This document shows positions 52,901-64,000 of a stretch of 64,000 nucleotides of DNA, one piece after another (positions within the stretch are counted from its first letter, which is position 1; the number at the start of each line of letters is the position of its first letter). The stretch comes from Auanema rhodensis. Its lineage: Eukaryota; Nematoda; Chromadorea; Rhabditida; Rhabditidae. The notes under the pieces are model-generated. The model was not told the DNA's origin. It saw only the letters and a list, made by a program, of their open reading frames with translations, and made no database searches. The stretch is taken from the NCBI GenBank assembly GCA_964057225.1, contig OZ059897.1:22258001-22322000 (forward strand). Reading direction: 5' to 3'. Position numbers and translations under genes: made by a program.

Positions 52901-54383
52901 TCTAAAAACAAATTTTTATTGATATTGGTTCATGGTAACCATGACTTTGAAATTTACGTGAACTTTAATTTATGCTAATTAAATGTACACGTGATGTGCA
53001 CTTGGTATGTAACTCGCTTCACGTGAAAGATAAAGAGATGCGGTTTTCAAAATTAGATTCCCCATGTCCATATTAGTCTAAAAACAAATTTTTATTGATA
53101 TTGCTTCATGGTAACCATGACTTTGAAATTTACGTGAACTTTAATTTATGCTAATTAAATGTACACGTGATGTGCACTTGGTATGTAACTCGCTTCACGT
53201 GAAAGATAAAGAGATGCGGTTTTCAAAATTAGATTCCCCATGTCCATATTAGTCTAAAAACAAATTTTTATTGATATTGGTTCATGGTAACCATGACTTT
53301 GAAATTTACGTGAACTTTAATTTATGCTAATTAAATGTACACGTGATGTGCACTTGGTATGTAACTCGCTTCACGTGAAAGATAAAGAGATGCGGTTTTC
53401 AAAATTAGATTTCCCATGTCCATATTAGTCTAAAAACAAATTTTTATTGATATTGGTTCATGGTAACCATGACTTTGAAATTTACGTGAACTTTAATTTA
53501 TGCTAATTAAATGTACACGTGATGTGCACTTGGTATGTAACTCGCTTCACGTGAAAGATAAAGAGATGCGGTTTTCAAAATTAGATTCCCCATGTCCATA
53601 TTAGTCTAAAAACAAATTTTTATTGATATTGGTTCATGGTAACCATGACTTTGAAATTTACGTGAACTTTAATTTATGCTAATTAAATGTACACGTGATG
53701 TGCACTTGGTATGTAACTCGCTTCACGTGAAAGATAAAGAGATGCGGTTTTCAAAATTAGATTCCCCATGTCCATATTAGTCTAAAAACAAATTTTTATT
53801 GATATTGGTTCATGGTAACCATGACTTTGAAATTTACGTGAACTTTAATTTATGCTAATTAAATGTACACGTGATGTGCACTTGGTATGTAACTCGCTTC
53901 ACGTGAAAGATAAAGAGATGCGGTTTTCAAAATTAGATTCCCCATGTCCATTATAGTCTAAAAACAAATTTTTATTGATATTGGTTCATGGTAACCATGA
54001 CTTTGAAATTTACGTGAACTTTAATTTATGCTAATTAAATGTACACGTGATGTGCACTTGGTATGTAACTCGCTTCACGTGAAAGATAAAGAGATGCGGT
54101 TTTCATAATTAGATTCCCTATGTCCATATTAGTCTAAAAACAAATTTTTATTGATATTGGTTCATGGTAACCATGACTTTGAAATTTACGTGAACTTTAA
54201 TTTATGCTAATTAAATGTACACGTGATGTGCACTTGGTATGTAACTCGCTTCACGTGAAAGATAAAGAGATGCGGTTTTCAAAATTAGATTCCCCATGTC
54301 CATATTAGTCTAAAAACAAATTTTTATTGATATTGGTTCATGGTAACCATGACTTTGAAATTTACGTGAACTTTAATTTATGC
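49808..54383. repeat. 15-monomer HOR (2640 bp), one full and one partial unit
   Basis: Unit 1 is 49808-52447; unit 2 matches for eleven monomers, 52448-54383. Each begins with the T75/T88 monomer (CATAATTAG...CCCTATG). T75 sites 49882 and 52522, and 51466 and 54106, are each 2640 bp apart. Within a unit T75/T88 recurs at nine then six monomers, with A67, C129 and T85 monomers in fixed places. Confidence 0.85.
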
Positions 54384-54735
54384 TAATTAAATGTACACGT
54401 GATGTGCACTTGGTATGTAACTCGCTTCACGTGAAAGATAAAGAGATGCGGTTTTCAAAATTAGATTCCCCATGTCCATATTAGTCTAAAAACAAATTTT
54501 TATTGATACTGGTTCATGGTAACCATGACTTTGAAATTTACGTGAACTTTAATTTATGCTAATTAAATGTACACGTGATGTGCACTTGGTATGTAACTCG
54601 CTTCACGTGAAAGATAAAGAGATGCGGTTTTCAAAATTAGATTCCCCATGTCCATATTAGTCTATAAACAAATTTTTATTGATATTGGTTCATGGTAACC
54701 ATGACTTTGAAGTTTACGTGAACTTTAATTTATGC

Positions 54736-54911
54736 TAATTAAATGTACACGTGATGTGCACTTGGTATGTAACTCGCTTCACGTGAAAGATAAAGAGATG
54801 CGGTTTTCATAATTAGATTCCCTATGTCCATATTAGTCTAAAAACAAATTTTTATTGATATTGGTGCATGGTAACCATGACTTTGAAATTTACGTGAACT
54901 TTAATTTATGC
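54736..54911. repeat. Chimeric monomer joining T75/T88 and G131 lineages
   Basis: It carries T75 and T88 in its first half (near 54810) and G131 in its second half (near 54866). Elsewhere T75/T88 monomers always have T131, and the monomer that follows [T106,G153] in the cassette (48576, 55615, 62831) has G131 without T75. The switch must fall between u88 and u131, so this looks like a recombination or gene-conversion junction. Confidence 0.75.
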
Positions 54912-55439
54912 TAATTAAATGTACACGTGATGTGCACTTGGTATGTAACTCGCTTCACGTGAAAGATAAAGAGATGCGGTTTTCAAAATTAGATTCCCCA
55001 TGTCCATATTAGTCTAAAAACAAATTTTTATTGATATTGGTTCATGGTAACCATGACTTTGAAATTTACGTGAACTTTAATTTATGCTAATTAAATGTAC
55101 ACGTGATGTGCACTTGGTATGTAACTCGCTTCACGTGAAAGATAAAGAGATGCGGTTTTCAAAATTAGATTCCCCATGTCCATATTAGTCTAAAAACAAA
55201 TTTTTATTGATATTGGTTCATGGTAACCATGACTTTGAAATTTACGTGAACTTTAATTTATGCTAATTAAATGTACACGTGATGTGCACTTGGTATGTAA
55301 CTCGCTTCACGTGAAAGATAAAGAGATGCGGTTTTCAAAATTAGATTCCCCATGTCCATATTAGTCTAAAAACAAATTTTTATTGATACTGGTTCATGGT
55401 AACCATGACTTTGAAATTTACGTGAACTTTAATTTATGC

Positions 55440-55614
55440 TAATTAAATGTACACGTGATGTGCACTTGGTATGTAACTCGCTTCACGTGAAAGATAAATG
55501 ATGCGGTTTTCAAAATTAGATTCCCCATGTCCATATTAGTCTATAAACAAATTTTTATTGATATTGGTTCATGGTAACCATGACTTTGAAGTTTACGTGA
55601 ACTTTAATTTATGC
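55440..55614. repeat. 175-bp monomer with GATAAATGATG junction, copy 2
   Basis: It has the same GA-to-T replacement and the same T106 as 37137-37311, plus G153. It heads copy 2 of the nine-monomer cassette, whose other heads (48400 and 62655) are full length. The distance to the first short monomer is 104 monomers. Confidence 0.95.
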
Positions 55615-57022
55615 TAATTAAATGTACACGTGATGTGCACTTGGTATGTAACTCGCTTCACGTGAAAGATAAAGAGATGCGGTTTTCAAAATTAGATTCC
55701 CCATGTCCATATTAGTCTAAAAACAAATTTTTATTGATATTGGTGCATGGTAACCATGACTTTGAAATTTACGTGAACTTTAATTTATGCTAATTAAATG
55801 TACACGTGATGTGCACTTGGTATGTAACTCGCTTCACGTGAAAGATAAAGAGATGCGGTTCTCAAAATTAGATTCCCCATGTCCATATTAGTCTAAAAAC
55901 AAATTTTTCGTGATATTGGTTCATGGTAACCATGACTTTGAAATTTACGTGAACTTTAATTTATGCTAATTAAATGTACACGTGATGTGCACTTGGTATG
56001 TAACTCGCTTCACGTGAAAGATAAAGAGATGCGGTTTTCAAAATTAGATTCCCCATGTCCATATTAGTCTAAAAACAAATTTTTATTGATATTGGTTCAT
56101 GGTAACCATGACTTTGAAATTTACGTGAACTTTAATTTATGCTAATTAAATGTACACGTGATGTGCACTTGGTATGTAACTCGCTTCACGTGAAAGATAA
56201 AGAGATGCGGTTTTCAAAATTAGATTCCCCATGTCCATATTAGTCTAAAAACAAATTTTTATTGATATTGGTTCATGGTAACCATGACTTTGAAATTTAC
56301 GTGAACTTTAATTTATGCTAATTAAATGTACACGTGATGTGCACTTGGTATGTAACTCGCTTCACGTGAAAGATAAAGAGATGCGGTTTTCAAAATTAGA
56401 TTCCCCATGTCCATATTAGTCTAAAAACAAATTTTTATTGATATTGGTTCATGGTAACCATGACTTTGAAATTTACGTGAACTTTAATTTATGCTAATTA
56501 AATGTACACGTGATGTGCACTTGGTATGTAACTCGCTTCACGTGAAAGATAAAGAGATGCGGTTTTCAAAATTAGATTCCCCATGGTCATATTAGTCTAA
56601 AAACAAATTTTTATTGATATTGCTTCATGGTAACCATGACTTTGAAATTTACGTGAACTTTAATTTATGCTAATTAAATGTACACGTGATGTGCACTTGG
56701 TATGTAACTCGCTTCACGTGAAAGATAAAGAGATGCGGTTTTCAAAACTAGATTCCCCATGTCCATATTAGTCTAAAAACAAATTTTTATTGATATTGGT
56801 TCATGGTAACCATGACTTTGAAATTTACGTGAACTTTAATTTATGCTAATTAAATGTACACGTGATGTGCACTTGGTATGTAACTCGCTTCACGTGAAAG
56901 ATAAAGAGATGCGGTTTTCATAATTAGATTCCCTATGTCCATATTAGTCTAAAAACAAATTTTTATTGATATTGGTTCATGGTAACCATGACTTTGAAAT
57001 TTACGTGAACTTTAATTTATGC
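55440..57022. repeat. Nine-monomer cassette, copy 2
   Basis: It matches 48400-49983 in all nine positions: T106/G153, G131, C71 with TTCGTG (55909), three consensus, GGTCAT/C129, C78 (56748), T75/T88 (56921). The spacing from TTCGTG to C78 is 839 bp in both copies. It lies 40 monomers (less one base) downstream of copy 1. Confidence 0.9.
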
Positions 57023-60000
57023 TAATTAAATGTACACGTGATGTGCACTTGGTATGTAACTCGCTTCACGTGAAAGATAAAGAGATGCGGTTTTCAAAAT
57101 TAGATTCCCCATGTCCATATTAGTCTAAAAACAAATTTTTATTGATATTGGTTCATGGTAACCATGACTTTGAAATTTACGTGAACTTTAATTTATGCTA
57201 ATTAAATGTACACGTGATGTGCACTTGGTATGTAACTCGCTTCACGTGAAAGATAAAGAGATGCGGTTTTCAAAATTAGATTCCCCATGTCCATATTAGT
57301 CTAAAAACAAATTTTTATTGATATTGCTTCATGGTAACCATGACTTTGAAATTTACGTGAACTTTAATTTATGCTAATTAAATGTACACGTGATGTGCAC
57401 TTGGTATGTAACTCGCTTCACGTGAAAGATAAAGAGATGCGGTTTTCAAAATTAGATTCCCCATGTCCATATTAGTCTAAAAACAAATTTTTATTGATAT
57501 TGGTTCATGGTAACCATGACTTTGAAATTTACGTGAACTTTAATTTATGCTAATTAAATGTACACGTGATGTGCACTTGGTATGTAACTCGCTTCACGTG
57601 AAAGATAAAGAGATGCGGTTTTCAAAATTAGATTTCCCATGTCCATATTAGTCTAAAAACAAATTTTTATTGATATTGGTTCATGGTAACCATGACTTTG
57701 AAATTTACGTGAACTTTAATTTATGCTAATTAAATGTACACGTGATGTGCACTTGGTATGTAACTCGCTTCACGTGAAAGATAAAGAGATGCGGTTTTCA
57801 AAATTAGATTCCCCATGTCCATATTAGTCTAAAAACAAATTTTTATTGATATTGGTTCATGGTAACCATGACTTTGAAATTTACGTGAACTTTAATTTAT
57901 GCTAATTAAATGTACACGTGATGTGCACTTGGTATGTAACTCGCTTCACGTGAAAGATAAAGAGATGCGGTTTTCAAAATTAGATTCCCCATGTCCATAT
58001 TAGTCTAAAAACAAATTTTTATTGATATTGGTTCATGGTAACCATGACTTTGAAATTTACGTGAACTTTAATTTATGCTAATTAAATGTACACGTGATGT
58101 GCACTTGGTATGTAACTCGCTTCACGTGAAAGATAAAGAGATGCGGTTTTCAAAATTAGATTCCCCATGTCCATATTAGTCTAAAAACAAATTTTTATTG
58201 ATATTGGTTCATGGTAACCATGACTTTGAAATTTACGTGAACTTTAATTTATGCTAATTAAATGTACACGTGATGTGCACTTGGTATGTAACTCGCTTCA
58301 CGTGAAAGATAAAGAGATGCGGTTTTCATAATTAGATTCCCTATGTCCATATTAGTCTAAAAACAAATTTTTATTGATATTGGTTCATGGTAACCATGAC
58401 TTTGAAATTTACGTGAACTTTAATTTATGCTAATTAAATGTACACGTGATGTGCACTTGGTATGTAACTCGCTTCACGTGAAAGATAAAGAGATGCGGTT
58501 TTCAAAATTAGATTCCCCATGTCCATATTAGTCTAAAAACAAATTTTTATTGATATTGGTTCATGGTAACCATGACTTTGAAATTTACGTGAACTTTAAT
58601 TTATGCTAATTAAATGTACACGTGATGTGCACTTGGTATGTAACTCGCTTCACGTGAAAGATAAAGAGATGCGGTTTTCAAAATTAGATTCCCCATGTCC
58701 ATATTAGTCTAAAAACAAATTTTTATTGATATTGCTTCATGGTAACCATGACTTTGAAATTTACGTGAACTTTAATTTATGCTAATTAAATGTACACGTG
58801 ATGTGCACTTGGTATGTAACTCGCTTCACGTGAAAGATAAAGAGATGCGGTTTTCAAAATTAGATTCCCCATGTCCATATTAGTCTAAAAACAAATTTTT
58901 ATTGATATTGGTTCATGGTAACCATGACTTTGAAATTTACGTGAACTTTAATTTATGCTAATTAAATGTACACGTGATGTGCACTTGGTATGTAACTCGC
59001 TTCACGTGAAAGATAAAGAGATGCGGTTTTCAAAATTAGATTTCCCATGTCCATATTAGTCTAAAAACAAATTTTTATTGATATTGGTTCATGGTAACCA
59101 TGACTTTGAAATTTACGTGAACTTTAATTTATGCTAATTAAATGTACACGTGATGTGCACTTGGTATGTAACTCGCTTCACGTGAAAGATAAAGAGATGC
59201 GGTTTTCAAAATTAGATTCCCCATGTCCATATTAGTCTAAAAACAAATTTTTATTGATATTGGTTCATGGTAACCATGACTTTGAAATTTACGTGAACTT
59301 TAATTTATGCTAATTAAATGTACACGTGATGTGCACTTGGTATGTAACTCGCTTCACGTGAAAGATAAAGAGATGCGGTTTTCAAAATTAGATTCCCCAT
59401 GTCCATATTAGTCTAAAAACAAATTTTTATTGATATTGGTTCATGGTAACCATGACTTTGAAATTTACGTGAACTTTAATTTATGCTAATTAAATGTACA
59501 CGTGATGTGCACTTGGTATGTAACTCGCTTCACGTGAAAGATAAAGAGATGCGGTTTTCAAAATTAGATTCCCCATGTCCATATTAGTCTAAAAACAAAT
59601 TTTTATTGATATTGGTTCATGGTAACCATGACTTTGAAATTTACGTGAACTTTAATTTATGCTAATTAAATGTACACGTGATGTGCACTTGGTATGTAAC
59701 TCGCTTCACGTGAAAGATAAAGAGATGCGGTTTTCATAATTAGATTCCCTATGTCCATATTAGTCTAAAAACAAATTTTTATTGATATTGGTTCATGGTA
59801 ACCATGACTTTGAAATTTACGTGAACTTTAATTTATGCTAATTAAATGTACACGTGATGTGCACTTGGTATGTAACTCGCTTCACGTGAAAGATAAAGAG
59901 ATGCGGTTTTCAAAATTAGATTCCCCATGTCCATATTAGTCTAAAAACAAATTTTTATTGATATTGGTTCATGGTAACCATGACTTTGAAATTTACGTGA

Positions 60001-62302
60001 ACTTTAATTTATGCTAATTAAATGTACACGTGATGTGCACTTGGTATGTAACTCGCTTCACGTGAAAGATAAAGAGATGCGGTTTTCAAAATTAGATTCC
60101 CCATGTCCATATTAGTCTAAAAACAAATTTTTATTGATATTGCTTCATGGTAACCATGACTTTGAAATTTACGTGAACTTTAATTTATGCTAATTAAATG
60201 TACACGTGATGTGCACTTGGTATGTAACTCGCTTCACGTGAAAGATAAAGAGATGCGGTTTTCAAAATTAGATTCCCCATGTCCATATTAGTCTAAAAAC
60301 AAATTTTTATTGATATTGGTTCATGGTAACCATGACTTTGAAATTTACGTGAACTTTAATTTATGCTAATTAAATGTACACGTGATGTGCACTTGGTATG
60401 TAACTCGCTTCACGTGAAAGATAAAGAGATGCGGTTTTCAAAATTAGATTTCCCATGTCCATATTAATCTAAAAACAAATTTTTATTGATATTGGTTCAT
60501 GGTAACCATGACTTTGAAATTTACGTGAACTTTAATTTATGCTAATTAAATGTACACGTGATGTGCACTTGGTATGTAACTCGCTTCACGTGAAAGATAA
60601 AGAGATGCGGTTTTCAAAATTAGATTCCCCATGTCCATATTAGTCTAAAAACAAATTTTTATTGATATTGGTTCATGGTAACCATGACTTTGAAATTTAC
60701 GTGAACTTTAATTTATGCTAATTAAATGTACACGTGATGTGCACTTGGTATGTAACTCGCTTCACGTGAAAGATAAAGAGATGCGGTTTTCAAAATTAGA
60801 TTCCCCATGTCCATATTAGTCTAAAAACAAATTTTTATTGATATTGGTTCATGGTAACCATGACTTTGAAATTTACGTGAACTTTAATTTATGCTAATTA
60901 AATGTACACGTGATGTGCACTTGGTATGTAACTCGCTTCACGTGAAAGATAAAGAGATGCGGTTTTCAAAATTAGATTCCCCATGTCCATATTAGTCTAA
61001 AAACAAATTTTTATTGATATTGGTTCATGGTAACCATGACTTTGAAATTTACGTGAACTTTAATTTATGCTAATTAAATGTACACGTGATGTGCACTTGG
61101 TATGTAACTCGCTTCACGTGAAAGATAAAGAGATGCGGTTTTCATAATTAGATTCCCTATGTCCATATTAGTCTAAAAACAAATTTTTATTGATATTGGT
61201 TCATGGTAACCATGACTTTGAAATTTACGTGAACTTTAATTTATGCTAATTAAATGTACACGTGATGTGCACTTGGTATGTAACTCGCTTCACGTGAAAG
61301 ATAAAGAGATGCGGTTTTCAAAATTAGATTCCCCATGTCCATATTAGTCTAAAAACAAATTTTTATTGATATTGGTTCATGGTAACCATGACTTTGAAAT
61401 TTACGTGAACTTTAATTTATGCTAATTAAATGTACACGTGATGTGCACTTGGTATGTAACTCGCTTCACGTGAAAGATAAAGAGATGCGGTTTTCAAAAT
61501 TAGATTCCCCATGTCCATATTAGTCTAAAAACAAATTTTTATTGATATTGGTTCATGGTAACCATGACTTTGAAATTTACGTGAACTTTAATTTATGCTA
61601 ATTAAATGTACACGTGATGTGCACTTGGTATGTAACTCGCTTCACGTGAAAGATAAAGAGATGCGGTTTTCAAAATTAGATTTCCCATGTCCATATTAAT
61701 CTAAAAACAAATTTTTATTGATATTGGTTCATGGTAACCATGACTTTGAAATTTACGTGAACTTTAATTTATGCTAATTAAATGTACACGTGATGTGCAC
61801 TTGGTATGTAACTCGCTTCACGTGAAAGATAAAGAGATGCGGTTTTCAAAATTAGATTCCCCATGTCCATATTAGTCTAAAAACAAATTTTTATTGATAT
61901 TGGTTCATGGTAACCATGACTTTGAAATTTACGTGAACTTTAATTTATGCTAATTAAATGTACACGTGATGTGCACTTGGTATGTAACTCGCTTCACGTG
62001 AAAGATAAAGAGATGCGGTTTTCAAAATTAGATTCCCCATGTCCATATTAGTCTAAAAACAAATTTTTATTGATATTGGTTCATGGTAACCATGACTTTG
62101 AAATTTACGTGAACTTTAATTTATGCTAATTAAATGTACACGTGATGTGCACTTGGTATGTAACTCGCTTCACGTGAAAGATAAAGAGATGCGGTTTTCA
62201 AAATTAGATTCCCCATGTCCATATTAGTCTATAAACAAATTTTTATTGATATTGGTTCATGGTAACCATGACTTTGAAATTTACGTGAACTTTAATTTAT
62301 GC
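56847..62302. repeat. 8-monomer HOR (1408 bp): three full units and a 7-monomer unit
   Basis: Unit order: [T75,T88][cons][C129][cons][T85][cons][cons][cons]. T75 falls at 56921, 58329, 59737 and 61145, all 1408 bp apart; C129 at 57327, 58735 and 60143; T85 at 57635, 59043 and 60451. The last unit, 61071-62302, is 1232 bp: its C129 monomer is gone and T85 falls at 61683. A101 (ATTAATCT) is shared only by the T85 monomers of units 3 and 4, showing that unit 4 descends from unit 3. Confidence 0.92.
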
Positions 62303-62654
62303 TAATTAAATGTACACGTGATGTGCACTTGGTATGTAACTCGCTTCACGTGAAAGATAAAGAGATGCGGTTTTCAAAATTAGATTCCCCATGTCCATAT
62401 TAGTCTAAAAACAAATTTTTATTGATATTGGTTCATGGTAACCATGACTTTGAAATTTACGTGAACTTTAATTTATGCTAATTAAATGTACACGTGATGT
62501 GCACTTGGTATGTAACTCGCTTCACGTGAAAGATAAAGAGATGCGGTTTTCAAAATTAGATTCCCCATGTCCATATTAGTCTAAAAACAAATTTTTATTG
62601 ATACTGGTTCATGGTAACCATGACTTTGAAATTTACGTGAACTTTAATTTATGC

Positions 62655-64000
62655 TAATTAAATGTACACGTGATGTGCACTTGGTATGTAACTCGCTTCA
62701 CGTGAAAGATAAAGAGATGCGGTTTTCAAAATTAGATTCCCCATGTCCATATTAGTCTATAAACAAATTTTTATTGATATTGGTTCATGGTAACCATGAC
62801 TTTGAAGTTTACGTGAACTTTAATTTATGCTAATTAAATGTACACGTGATGTGCACTTGGTATGTAACTCGCTTCACGTGAAAGATAAAGAGATGCGGTT
62901 TTCAAAATTAGATTCCCCATGTCCATATTAGTCTAAAAACAAATTTTTATTGATATTGGTGCATGGTAACCATGACTTTGAAATTTACGTGAACTTTAAT
63001 TTATGCTAATTAAATGTACACGTGATGTGCACTTGGTATGTAACTCGCTTCACGTGAAAGATAAAGAGATGCGGTTCTCAAAATTAGATTCCCCATGTCC
63101 ATATTAGTCTAAAAACAAATTTTTCGTGATATTGGTTCATGGTAACCATGACTTTGAAATTTACGTGAACTTTAATTTATGCTAATTAAATGTACACGTG
63201 ATGTGCACTTGGTATGTAACTCGCTTCACGTGAAAGATAAAGAGATGCGGTTTTCAAAATTAGATTCCCCATGTCCATATTAGTCTAAAAACAAATTTTT
63301 ATTGATATTGGTTCATGGTAACCATGACTTTGAAATTTACGTGAACTTTAATTTATGCTAATTAAATGTACACGTGATGTGCACTTGGTATGTAACTCGC
63401 TTCACGTGAAAGATAAAGAGATGCGGTTTTCAAAATTAGATTCCCCATGTCCATATTAGTCTAAAAACAAATTTTTATTGATATTGGTTAATGGTAACCA
63501 TGACTTTGAAATTTACGTGAACTTTAATTTATGCTAATTAAATGTACACGTGATGTGCACTTGGTATGTAACTCGCTTCACGTGAAAGATAAAGAGATGC
63601 GGTTTTCAAAATTAGATTCCCCATGTCCATATTAGTCTAAAAACAAATTTTTATTGATATTGGTTCATGGTAACCATGACTTTGAAATTTACGTGAACTT
63701 TAATTTATGCTAATTAAATGTACACGTGATGTGCACTTGGTATGTAACTCGCTTCACGTGAAAGATAAAGAGATGCGGTTTTCAAAACTAGATTCCCCAT
63801 GTCCATATTAATCTAAAAACAAATTTTTATTGATATTGGTTCATGGTAACCATGACTTTGAAATTTACGTGAACTTTAATTTATGCTAATTAAATGTACA
63901 CGTGATGTGCACTTGGTATGTAACTCGCTTCACGTGAAAGATAAAGAGATGCGGTTTTCATAATTAGATTCCCTATGTCCATATTAGTCTAAAAACAAAT
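62655..64000. repeat. Nine-monomer cassette, copy 3, one monomer short and cut by the window end
   Basis: Order: [T106,G153][G131][C71 with TTCGTG at 63125][cons][A132][cons][C78,A101][T75,T88 partial]. TTCGTG to C78 is 663 bp, 176 less than in copies 1 and 2: the GGTCAT/C129 monomer is missing. TTCGTG lies 7216 bp (41 monomers) beyond copy 2. Confidence 0.87.
63887..64000. repeat. Partial monomer at the window end (u1-u114)
   Basis: The first 114 bases of monomer 364, with T75 (63961) and T88. The array clearly continues past the window. The preceding T75/T88 monomer is 16 monomers upstream, at 61071. Confidence 0.95.

Larger units (their letters stand above)
1..64000. repeat. 176-bp satellite DNA array, 363 complete monomers plus a partial one
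   Basis: The sequence TAATTAAATG recurs at 1, 177, 353, 529, 705 and so on at exact 176-bp steps to the window end. Only two 1-bp contractions shift the phase. All copies face the same way and nothing interrupts them. Consensus G+C is 56/176, about 32%, with five CpGs per monomer (u15, u40, u47, u66, u158). Most monomers carry 0-4 differences from consensus. The length is about one nucleosome plus linker, as is common for centromeric satellites; a centromeric or heterochromatic role is inferred. There is no coding capacity: on the + strand the longest open stretch in the consensus runs about 105 nt, and the - strand is similar. The array enters and leaves the window, so its true length is unknown. 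The family is not one I recognise. Confidence 0.98.

Noticed and set aside
1-64000. Protein-coding genes
   Set aside because: Stops recur in all frames of the monomer on both strands. The + strand consensus leaves at most about 105 nt open, and the 176-bp period shifts frame at every copy. Any short ORF is simply repeated satellite.
1-64000. CRISPR array
   Set aside because: The repeats are 176 bp and adjoin directly, with no unique spacers between them.
1-64000. CENP-B box satellite or primate alpha satellite
   Set aside because: The period is 176 rather than 171 bp, there is no CGGG in the consensus, and no match to NTTCGNNNNANNCGGGN. The only TTCG seen, near 48195, is a single-base variant without the rest of the box.
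1-64000. Transposon or retroelement insertions
   Set aside because: The 176-bp phase is kept throughout apart from two 1-bp changes, which leaves no room for an insertion or target-site duplication.
1-64000. Inverted monomers or strand switches
   Set aside because: Every monomer reads TAATTAAATG to TTATGC on the + strand; no reverse-oriented copy was seen.
1-64000. Assembly artefact as the cause of the long duplications
   Set aside because: Not excluded, but private differences between copies (A73 and T67 at 15-17 kb, A65 near 39840, A101 at 60467) argue that they are real separate loci. Read-level checks would settle it.

Overview
The whole window is one uninterrupted tandem satellite DNA array. 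A 176-bp monomer, about 32% G+C, repeats head to tail in one orientation from the first base to the last. Phase counting gives 363 complete monomers plus the first 114 bp of a 364th. All are 176 bp except two 175-bp copies (37137-37311 and 55440-55614), and 361x176 + 2x175 + 114 = 64000. I see no protein-coding gene, RNA gene, transposon, inversion or unique-sequence spacer. In the consensus monomer no frame stays open for more than about 35 codons on either strand, and 176 is not a multiple of 3.

A nucleosome-sized, AT-rich, highly homogenised satellite running for at least 64 kb points to a eukaryotic centromere or other constitutive heterochromatin, read from a long-read assembly. The monomer does not match the satellites I can recall well enough to compare (primate alpha satellite, Arabidopsis CEN178, Brassica CentBr, maize CentC), and it has no CENP-B box. 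The species cannot be fixed from sequence alone. A plant is plausible but not shown.

Positions inside the monomer are numbered from TAATTAAATG (u1-u10). The monomer has three ACGTG-cored sites spaced 32-33 bp apart across the monomer junction, two perfect 7-bp inverted repeats (u131-145 and u165-u8), and an A-tract block (u105-118). Most monomers differ from consensus at 0-4 sites. The same diagnostic variants recur in fixed order, so the array is built from higher-order repeats (HORs). I use short marker names: 'gaa' = G131+A132, 'G131', 'C129', 'T85', 'A60' and so on.

Layout: (1) 1-11.6 kb, mixed alleles with a recurring four- to five-monomer cassette. (2) 11.8-15 kb, short three- and seven-monomer duplications. 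(3) 15-30 kb, a 27-monomer segment present twice (14961-19712 and 22529-27280), a 16-monomer HOR, and a 9/7/9-monomer HOR. (4) 30-41 kb, an 11/12-monomer HOR with a distant copy 44 monomers away. (5) 37.3-45.4 kb, three copies of a 10/11-monomer cassette. (6) 46.3-48.4 kb, a transition zone. (7) 48.4-64 kb, the most uniform part, with a nine-monomer cassette recurring every 40-41 monomers (about 7 kb) and filled in by 15-monomer and 8-monomer HORs.

Nothing here encodes a protein system. What is notable is the multi-level record of unequal exchange and segmental duplication, and a compact set of phased palindromic motifs held almost constant while other sites drift. All marker assignments were read by eye; a computed self-alignment would be the decisive confirmation.
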